64,000 nt of DNA. Source: Lineus longissimus. Lineage: Eukaryota; Nemertea; Pilidiophora; Heteronemertea; Lineidae. The DNA is taken from assembly GCF_910592395.1 (NCBI RefSeq), contig NC_088325.1, positions 1,118,001-1,182,000 on the forward strand. Reading direction: 5' to 3'. The notes under the pieces are model-generated. The model searched no databases and was not told where the DNA came from. It saw nothing but the letters and a program-made list of their open reading frames with translations. Shown one piece after another: positions 60,101 to 64,000 of the stretch. The stretch's first letter is position 1, and every line of letters starts with the position of its first letter. Both the position numbers and the translations under genes were made by a program.

Positions 60101-62535
60101 CCAGTGCACATTCCACAAGGCATTGGTGTCCGCGGGCCAGAATTCCTGTCCTAAATCCTGGTGCAGAGGACAGGATTTGAGACAGAAATTCTGGCCCGCA
60201 GTCACTAATGTCGAGTAAACCTATTGCGAACACAGCAGGCCATCGAAACGACAAGCCGCTTCATCTCCGCCACAGAACTGATGTTTAGGTAGGTTAAACG
60301 CAGAAGAAGAGGTCACCTTACGAGTAGGTCTTACGGATAATCGAGGCGAAATTATGCACAGCAAAGGTTGACTTACATATTGGCCGTACTGCATCACAGA
60401 CTGTATATCGAACGGCGCATACTCGATATACGAGTCCGAATATGAAGGGCGGTAGAACATATCTGTGAATCAAAGTGAACAGATAAAAAACTTCACCAGT
60501 CACGTAGAGGAAGGAGAGGCAAGATGAAATATACAACATAAGACACGACTGCATCTGATACCGTATCATGAGGGTGCAGATACTTTCATGAAGGTACGTT
60601 TTCGAACGATCCCTTTTTATGACGTACACCAAGTACACATCGGTGTTCTGAGCTTTCTATCATCGACACATTGTCGATCGTTTCCCTGATATAAGTGATA
60701 AATCGGCCCTGTCATTCTTCCTATGCACGCGCTGCATCCCCAAGGTGGGACTCAGCTCGTGGACTATGGTCTCGAATGGCTGCCGTACTTCCAACCCCTA
60801 CCCGCCCACCATCCCTTGAAAAACCATCAAGTCGTACCTGTATTTTTCTTGACATAAGTAATGAACCTCTCCCTGTCGTTCCTCTCCTGCATATGCTGCA
60901 TTCCCAGGGCGTGGCCGAGCTCGTGGGCGATGGTCTCCAGATGGCCACTGGTGTAAATCGCCTGACCCTTGGAGAAATGTACGTTGCCAATATATGACGT
61001 AGGCCTGGAATAGTCAATTTATTACTTCTTGTAGCCTTCTATTGGCTGGGAATGCAGGCAGGCGATTATAGAATTGATGACTCGGAATCTAAAGAAGCTT
61101 GCTCTATCGAATTCACTATTTTAAGGGACCATACAGACCAAGGTGTTTGTCAACCTCTACGTCCGAGCACTGCTTGATTAGCAATTCAAAATGGCTGCAC
61201 CCGCGGTAGTGGGAAAGCGCATTGACATCAAGCGAGCGCCCTTTCTCCTGTATCCCATTCCCTAGATGATTAGAGAGTCGTACCTTGAACTCATAGAAAC
61301 AAATGTTTTTGAGCTTTTGAAACACCTTCAATGGCTTTTCGGTCAACTCAATTATGCACTCGTTGGAGGTTTTCAGCGACATGAATTACCTTTTGAGGTA
61401 TTTTCTAAATCTCACTGACAAAACCACTAGTAGGAGTTATTCATCTCACCGTAAAGCCTCTACGGGGTGAATTTCTAAGGGTTTTTCAAAAGCTCAAAAA
61501 CCATGCATGAGAGTATCGGCAGACACATGCACGGAGTGAACCAACATGGGTAACTAACCCGTGGTTCCATGCGAATTTGAGGTACCCCGAGCTGCTGGGC
61601 CTCTCGACGAAGGTTAGACAAGTCCGGCTCTCCAGTAACCTCATCACGCTGAGGATCTTCTTCCGCGCATTTTCAGCTATTGATCACAGCCGAGAAGAGA
61701 AAAGTAAATATCAAGTTATGACAGTTAAATGGGTGCATCGAATTGATCGAACTACAGGCAGATGTGCTTTGTAGGTGTCGAAAGCCTGTTGTCTCAGCAT
61801 CAGAAGCGATAGCCCTGTCGCTCAAATCTAGAACTAGTCAGCAATCAGCTTACGCGTTGGAACCTGTCCAGTGCGTGGATCAGATATCCCTCCCCAGGCC
61901 CAAGGCTCTCTCCCGTACTTCGTGTGCGCAGAGTCTTAGATAGGCAATATTCATCGAATGATGACCACGATGGATCAGGAGAGGAAACAGCCGAATCCGT
62001 ATCAGCAGCACTACGAGCTATCACGGCCGCCATCTTGCACGATCCGAGTTTTTCGTGTTCAGCTAGCACACGGACGTAACGCACACCACATACTGGTACT
62101 TACGTGGTGTATCTTGAGAGTTCGGGTTCCAAACATAGTAGACCACGCCATTCTGCCAATGGTGCCAGCGGTTTTTGACGAAACCTCGGCGTGTCCGCTT
62201 TGGATGTAGGACATCATCGAGTTGGTGAGAACTCTAAAAACAAATGGCATCGTGCTTAAATAGAGCATCGGTCTGATCTGGTCACACAACCATCATTCGA
62301 AAAGCGTGACGCATGCACAACCAAGGAAAACATGGACATTTCTACATGTATTTTGGCTTCAATCTTTTAGGGTCCTTCAGAGAGGTTGAAGACATGATAA
62401 ACTTACTTTCCTCGCCTCAGAGAGGCTCTCTCGCCTGAAAGCTGTTCTTAACCAATTTGGGCTTTCCATCCCCGCGCCTAGCACAACCACAAAGAATAAC
62501 ACGGTTCCAAAACGGATCCACAGGTGCTCAGCCAT
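44898..62535 (-). CDS. Secreted astacin-EGF-ApeC-CUB-kringle-lectin mosaic protein, 25 exons, 1534 aa
   Basis: Exons: 62535-62407, 62233-62104, 61676-61559, 61004-60838, 60462-60377, 59910-59781, 59490-59362, 58864-58577, 58272-58060, 57776-57538, 54210-54083, 53868-53741, 53399-53267, 52792-52671, 51929-51801, 51482-51300, 50075-49896, 49622-49131, 48820-48629, 47920-47729, 47100-46990, 46750-46597, 46312-46062, 45871-45566, 45172-44898. All junctions are GT-AG and in frame; total 4605 nt. Order: signal peptide, propeptide (RTRR at 56-59), astacin (60-255), EGF (256-296), ApeC (297-503), CUB (509-628), kringle (633-710), ShKT-like (716-752), sushi (760-816), sushi (818-877), unknown domain (878-1041), sushi (1042-1105), two C-type lectin domains (1106-1206, 1207-1341), sushi (1342-1443), kringle (1444-1534). 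It should be an extracellular zinc protease that recognises glycans or microbial surfaces. I know no named gene with this order. Weakest points are the exon-19 and exon-24 acceptors. Confidence 0.9.
45566..45871 (-). CDS. Exon 24: acidic linker and sushi (CCP) domain 4
   Basis: The exon starts with an acidic Ser/Gly-rich linker (SNDVSEFESVPITDGG, then SGSGSGFGSG) and continues with the sushi domain: RTCYPPPTYVNTTILGP, GDTAETKCLNGF, VRTCLRGNFWSGAPPRC. The acceptor (TTATTGTGAAG) is weak in pyrimidines but preserves phase 1; a shorter exon start further inside cannot be excluded. NTT is a possible N-glycosylation site. Confidence 0.82.
46062..46750 (-). CDS. Exons 22-23: C-type lectin-like domain 2
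   Basis: Exon 46750-46597 encodes CPHGYEPRGTKCYKYGETK, ADCAKYGSLVTIHS; exon 46312-46062 encodes MVWIGLTDIYDEGHFTWLDG, GDCVVLSN, WAWDDINCGKEKNYIC. This is a full-length domain with the WIGL core. At the sugar-specificity position it has QPM rather than EPN or QPD, and DIN instead of WND, so a classical calcium-bound sugar site is doubtful. A decayed copy of exon 23 lies just upstream (46315-46520). Confidence 0.92.
46315..46520 (-). pseudogene. Decayed duplicate of lectin exon 23
   Basis: This 200-bp segment repeats exon 23 and its acceptor in the same order: GCGCAGTCACC-GATGGC, GTGCCGTCCACCTGGGTGAA, ACGACCATCATCG, GTCAGT-like, TTCTC-TGTTCAG, GGGCTGCAAG. It has small deletions and in-frame stops (the minus-strand frame reads DGRFTQVDGTK then stop), and lies directly 5' of the real exon in transcription order. 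Confidence 0.75.
46990..47920 (-). CDS. Exons 20-21: C-type lectin-like domain 1 (compact)
   Basis: Exon 47920-47729 encodes CEPGWIFASPYCYKTFDG, LTWLQASGYC and NEYWLNG; exon 47100-46990 encodes SNLCATVFASGAKAISGEC and GWVCR. The four core cysteines and the final W-V-C are present. There is no WIGL, EPN or QPD motif, and the middle of the domain is shortened (about 101 residues in all), so calcium-dependent sugar binding is unlikely. Confidence 0.82.
47127..47250. mobile_element. Snap-back MITE, copy 3
   Basis: The same GGGTGATATGAATAAAG ends as the copies at 6848 and 13040, with the interior in the opposite orientation. It sits 26 bp upstream (in transcription order) of the acceptor of lectin exon 21, so it lies close to the branch-point region of that intron. 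Confidence 0.85.
48105..48540 (-). pseudogene. Three decayed copies of the 3' half of sushi exon 19
   Basis: Segments at about 48437-48530, 48256-48354 and 48110-48165 resemble 48629-48725 (CACAGACAGGCGCC, CGCTCAGC-TTCC, CGCCT-A-GTCCCCCG, GTGCTCATGGAATGGG). The first keeps a donor and encodes CDPFHEHIAGDFRRACL, then ends APVVS because two bases are lost, removing the last cysteine. The second is frame-shifted, and the third is a fragment. The spacing of about 180-190 bp shows tandem duplication of half an exon plus adjoining intron (CAGACTGTC-TACGG, TGTGCTGGCA words). Confidence 0.82.
48629..48820 (-). CDS. Exon 19: sushi (CCP) domain 3
   Basis: Encodes TDKCQFEEIPNASTRYRQ, GQEFFYKCDPF, RRGCLTGGKLSGEAPVCV. 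Cysteine spacing fits a sushi domain, without the usual Trp. The acceptor (TTTCTTTAAG) is weaker than average but gives the required phase 1. Its 3' half has been copied three times downstream (48105-48540); those copies are decayed. Confidence 0.8.
49131..49622 (-). CDS. Exon 18: 164-residue domain of unknown family
   Basis: The largest exon of the gene, phase 1-1, so it is a self-contained module between sushi domains 2 and 3. The sequence alternates hydrophobic and polar residues in short strands: IIGHVVSDDRVLADDTNAL, VVTAYKFYSRTAAILDLYIW, NTFVIFGHNSM, VKIPINDRVFVRKGDMIGW, HVFIERGRLPD. This pattern suggests a beta sandwich. The order 'change in width term, instrument-like strand, FGHNSM, IP-x-N-D, V-x-x-GD-x-IGW' is one that I associate loosely with unannotated beta-rich domains of secreted invertebrate proteins, but I cannot name a family. 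Only two cysteines (HCHH and KSC). The exon is certainly coding: 164 codons open, with good splice sites. Confidence 0.85.
49896..51482 (-). CDS. Exons 16-17: two sushi (CCP) domains
   Basis: Exon 51482-51300 encodes QTCSTPWPDPDPN, EVAFGCSNGG and RTCLSDGTWSGSDLYC. Exon 50075-49896 encodes VTCGRPKTNIDVELISG, GETAVFKCKTY and VCLADGTFAGGEPIC. Both are single phase 1-1 exons with four cysteines each, the standard sushi pattern; the second lacks the usual Trp (DGTFAGG). Sushi domains bind proteins in complement and adhesion molecules. The 1.2-kb intron between them contains an inverted repeat (50249-50275 against 50526-50552). Confidence 0.88.
50249..50552. repeat. Inverted repeat bounding about 250 bp in a sushi-sushi intron
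   Basis: CCAGAGTCTTTCTATACAAGG near 50255-50275 is complementary to 50526-50546, and an outer pair (ACTGTTGGTCCAAC at about 50242-50255 and GTTGGACCAACAGT at about 50758-50771) nests around it. This resembles overlapping transposon ends. No gene is seen inside. Confidence 0.65.
51801..51929 (-). CDS. Exon 15: ShKT-like six-cysteine domain
   Basis: A phase 1-1 exon encoding six cysteines in the order EC, DDC, FC, GC, RTC and GLC, ending TCGLC, which fits the ShKT (SXC) fold widely found as a small add-on in secreted astacins. Residues 716-752. It is a structural module of this protein, and nothing here suggests a separate toxin gene. The match is by cysteine spacing only; the usual Trp is absent. 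Confidence 0.7.
52671..53399 (-). CDS. Exons 13-14: kringle domain 1
   Basis: Two exons split the kringle, as in most kringle genes. The first has FGYTYRGTVNYTQSYKPCLPW, with YRG and the C-x-x-W motif; the second has LENNNFCRNPSKIPKPWCYT and ends DSCDVC. The spacing is slightly altered (an extra NCFYNVF segment), but the core N-F-C-R-N-P and P-W-C-Y-T elements are exact. Kringles bind proteins and lysine side chains in plasminogen-like and Ror/HGF-like proteins. Confidence 0.9.
53741..57538 (-). CDS. Exons 11-12 (with the end of exon 10): CUB domain
   Basis: The CUB domain (509-628) starts DCGQVIEL and TSPGFPNYSNAMDC, continues in exon 54210-54083 with VIRLRVQRFDLR and GGCEDWLDIRS, and ends in exon 53868-53741 with YCGGE, LMMLRFHTSEMGTGAGFRF. 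All four cysteines of a standard CUB are present. The acidic residues (Asp in CEDWLDIR) that bind calcium in many CUBs seem retained. CUB domains mediate substrate and partner binding in tolloid and complement proteases. The 3.3-kb intron between exons 10 and 11 carries a MITE and a LINE relic. Confidence 0.92.
56375..56747 (-). mobile_element. 370-bp MITE, copy B (inverted relative to copy A)
   Basis: Ends TAGCATTCCGCGA and TCGCGGAATGCTA, flanked by CTA on the left and TTAG on the right. Nearly identical to copy A at 34493-34862 apart from scattered substitutions and about 10 nt at one end. It lies in the intron between ApeC/CUB exons 10 and 11. Confidence 0.85.
57180..57480 (+). mobile_element. 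Relic of a non-LTR retrotransposon (LINE) 3' end
   Basis: On the plus strand one frame reads RTVARSFLLQAARLWNEL, the conserved segment near the end of the reverse-transcriptase protein of many LINEs. A shifted frame continues VAIFRRVVKLHLF, the usual last helix before the stop. The frameshift and stops show that it is dead. It abuts exon 10 of the astacin mosaic gene on the opposite strand. Confidence 0.6.
57538..58864 (-). CDS. Exons 8-10: ApeC (apextrin C-terminal) domain and start of the CUB domain
   Basis: Exon 8 opens WPVGNYGLPMTDTGCAHG, the ApeC start (W-x-x-G-x-YGLP ... GC), then TNTWESSHF, YYCMND and WGRGNYCIYKGSGACPDG. Exon 9 holds GFSEGDVTLNGFE, RTDYCCRED and LPTDKPFYIF, all hallmarks of the family. 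Exon 10 ends it with GGSHPQMN and QYFCYYY and then starts the CUB domain (TDCGQVIELT). About 207 residues, a full-length domain. ApeC occurs in sea-urchin apextrin and in lancelet apextrin-like proteins that are reported to bind bacterial peptidoglycan. Partners there are usually MACPF or simple repeats, so an astacin partner is unusual. Confidence 0.9.
59362..59490 (-). CDS. Exon 7: EGF-like domain
   Basis: A phase 1-1 exon with six cysteines in EGF spacing (HCPGPKPDCKNEGYPSFC, then KGQCVCVCPDGLGGPTC). EGF next to the protease is the usual neighbour in tolloid-, meprin- and nematode-type astacins. It ends in a basic VGKR stretch, which could be a linker or cleavage site before the ApeC domain. 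Confidence 0.9.
59781..61676 (-). CDS. Exons 3-6: astacin-family zinc protease domain
   Basis: Exon 3 encodes ARKKILSVMRLLESRTCLTF, the typical helix and first cysteine. Exon 4 holds the zinc motif HELGHALGMQH (153-163) with three histidines and the catalytic Glu154. Exon 5 holds the Met-turn SVMQYG (203-208) with Met205 and the zinc-coordinating Tyr207. Exon 6 ends the domain (FFDLKTLNLGYKCF). Two departures from the family: the residue after the third His is Met164 rather than Glu, and the cysteine pair that usually forms the second disulfide loop between exons 3 and 4 is missing. All residues needed for hydrolysis are present, so activity is plausible. Confidence 0.93.
60132..60199. repeat. 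Imperfect 29-bp hairpin
   Basis: GCGGGCCAGAATTCCTGTCC to 60160 pairs with 60171-60199 (ending CTGGCCCGC) with two mismatches, across a 10-nt loop. In the intron between astacin exons 5 and 6. Confidence 0.7.
60686..60785 (-). pseudogene. Decayed duplicate of the astacin zinc-motif exon
   Basis: The segment matches the part of exon 4 at about 60858-60955 (GACATAAGTAATGAA, CTGCATTCCCA, GAGCTCGTGGGCGATGGTCT). Translated, it reads FETIVHELSPTLGMQRV against LETIAHELGHALGMQHM: the first His and Glu remain, while the second and third zinc histidines are lost. It lies 3' of the real exon in the intron, about 170 bp away, close to the length of the exon itself (167 nt). Confidence 0.8.
62104..62535 (-). 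CDS. Exons 1-2: signal peptide, propeptide and start of the astacin domain
   Basis: ATG 62535 is followed by a hydrophobic core (GTVLFFVVVLGAG) giving a signal peptide of about 22 residues. Exon 2 carries PKRTRRGFVKNRW: RTRR (56-59) is a furin or trypsin-type cleavage site exactly where astacin propeptides end. It then carries WHHWQNGVVYYVWN, the first strand of an astacin domain. The propeptide is short (about 37 residues), and I do not see the FxGD aspartate-switch motif that keeps many astacins latent, so zymogen control may differ. Confidence 0.88.
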
Positions 62536-64000
62536 TGCTATACCCCGATTGCATAGATATCACGACTTTTTAAAGCACTCGACTGTGCAATGGTATGTTT
62601 TGTTGCCGGATGTGGTTATGGCTGCGACTTTTCTTAAAGGGACAACTTGGGAGTTGGATTTAGGTTGCCAGGAGGATGATACCCCTGTTCGCCACCAGGC
62701 GCCGCATGTAACATGATACTAAAACTGATCTCTAAAAAGCTATTATCGCTAGTTTTGCGAGGTGTTTTGACGTGGATTACAAAGTACATGTATAGGTAAA
62801 TACAATGTATCTTTCAGTCGAGTACTTTTTCAATGAACCCGTTTGAAGAATTCACAGTCTCGCTGAAGACATTTTCGTTTGAAAGACCAATATGTTTCAG
62901 GCCCAATTTGCCCCTTTAACCGAAAATGACGCGACCTTATGATATTAGGCCTAGTGAGATTAGTTTGTAGTTATGACATATATTGGATTATTTACGTGAT
63001 AAGGAAGCGACCATGTGGACTGTCGTACTTGTTTTTATGCTAACTGCGGATTGAGTAATAATTTCTGTTGTGACTGTGGTGTCGATGTAATTAACAAAAG
63101 CCAGGGTCGAGGGAGATATCACCACGGTCAAGCAAGGCAGGACAGCCTCAGTCTACTCGAATCATAACCATTTCTATCGGCAATCAGCCCCTTGAGGTCA
63201 CCTCAAGAAAATGGGTAACAATCTCTTGTAGCGGATCACACACATGTGGCAACCCAGCACCTCTGATCGACGCGATGCAGTTCAATACAATCTAGCTATC
63301 TATTCCATCAGTTCTTCCAAGACCTTTTCAACACGTTCTTTTAAACAATTGGAAGTATTACTACGCGTGTGAAGGGGGATGCGGATGTACACAATATCGA
63401 GAAGGAGGAAAGGCGGCCATAGTGCCTCTGGTCTGGCGAAATATCAGTCACGTGACAGGCGGCCCCTAGCCTACAGTTCAAAAATACAAGATTGCTGTGC
63501 TGCCTAATCAATTATTGATTATAGTCTCTGAAACAACATGCGCTAGATAATCACAACATCCCCTTTTAGTTCTTTAAATCAATACAGATCACAAAGCCGT
63601 TGGTAGTTATGAAAGCGGTTTTGATGGTGAATTGTACATTGGGAATCCAATCAATGAAACCTGGTCTTTGGAAGACTTGTTCGTTCTTAAAGTTACACGG
63701 AACAAGTGACAAAGTGAACTGTACGTCAACACATCCTCACATCGCAAAACACAATACAACCTCGACCAAGTAAATTCCTACGCTCCTTCTCGTCCTGCTC
63801 CGCAAGGAAATTGCCCCCACGCTGACGAAACTGAAACAAACAGCAGTAGACTGGCGCGACACAAAGATACAGTGTTATACAGGCATGGTGATTAGTCCAA
63901 CGGCCACATTCTTTGTTATTTAAGGTGAACAAGTTCATATTCTAAGGCCGCCGGTGTATATATAGCCGATACAGAGACGTACCATTGTGGTATTGCTGTA
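62536..64000. other. Upstream region of the astacin mosaic gene
   Basis: Apart from the MITE, this region has no clear gene. A possible minus-strand exon lies at about 63747-63833 (acceptor GTTTGTTTCAG, frame FRQRGGNFLAEQDEKERR, donor-like GTGAGG). I cannot connect it to anything, so it is noted only as a candidate. The promoter of the mosaic gene should lie between 62536 and about 63700; I see no strong TATA box. Confidence 0.4.
62638..62915. mobile_element. piggyBac-type MITE, family 1, copy B, upstream of the astacin mosaic gene
   Basis: TTAA flanks both sides (62634-62637 and 62916-62919). Ends are AGGGACAACTTGGG and CCCAATTTGCCCCT. The interior shares GATGATACCCCTGTTCGCCA and CGCCGC with the copies at 19973 and 33728. 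It starts only 103 bp upstream of the start codon at 62535, in the likely promoter or 5' UTR. Confidence 0.82.

Noticed and set aside
63747-63833. Exon of a further upstream gene or a 5' exon of the mosaic gene
   Set aside because: The acceptor and donor look possible, but there is no connection by domain or phase, and the mosaic gene already has a start codon with a signal peptide.

Overview
The window is animal (metazoan) nuclear DNA. Coding sequence is split into short exons with clean GT-AG junctions, introns reach 17 kb, and the spaces between exons are full of minisatellites, foldback elements and old transposons. The genes recognised (an ABCG1/ABCG4-type transporter and a secreted astacin mosaic with an ApeC/apextrin domain, kringles, CUB, sushi and C-type lectin modules) suggest a marine invertebrate such as a lancelet, echinoderm, mollusc or brachiopod. 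The sequence does not settle which. Layout: (1) bases 1-191, plus strand, the last part of a probable GT32-type (A4GALT/A4GNT-like) glycosyltransferase; (2) 1266-3853, minus strand, a two-exon gene of unknown function (421 aa); (3) 7295-8809, minus strand, a long, mostly disordered protein with a paxillin-like LD motif; (4) 15376-44219, minus strand, a complete 14-exon ABCG1/4-type half transporter (713 aa), with a 17-kb first intron; (5) 44898-62535, minus strand, a complete 25-exon gene for a 1534-aa secreted protein: signal peptide, propeptide ending in RTRR, astacin protease, EGF, ApeC, CUB, kringle, ShKT-like, sushi, sushi, an unrecognised 164-aa domain, sushi, two C-type lectin domains, sushi, kringle. 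(6) 62536-64000 is mostly non-coding. The two large genes were assembled by hand from splice sites. Every exon junction keeps frame, and both coding lengths divide exactly by three. The astacin mosaic is the most interesting object. It joins a zinc protease to a domain that binds bacterial cell wall in lancelets (ApeC) and to several carbohydrate- or protein-binding modules, so it looks like a recognition protease of innate immunity, mucus or matrix. It also carries a large domain that I cannot assign. Its exon modules are mostly symmetric phase 1-1. Beside it and inside the ABCG gene lie five decayed partial copies of neighbouring exons (astacin catalytic exon, sushi exon in three copies, lectin exon, ABC signature exon, ABC terminal exon), so this locus has repeatedly duplicated single exons. 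Mobile DNA includes a Tc1/mariner-type foldback inserted at TA inside a tandem repeat that preserves its empty site, two families of TTAA-flanked (piggyBac-type) MITEs, a TTA-flanked (Harbinger-type) MITE, a 370-bp MITE present twice in opposite orientation, a snap-back MITE present three times, a LINE 3' relic and a tRNA-like element. The three other genes are far less certain in function; for genes 2 and 3 I give only what can be seen.
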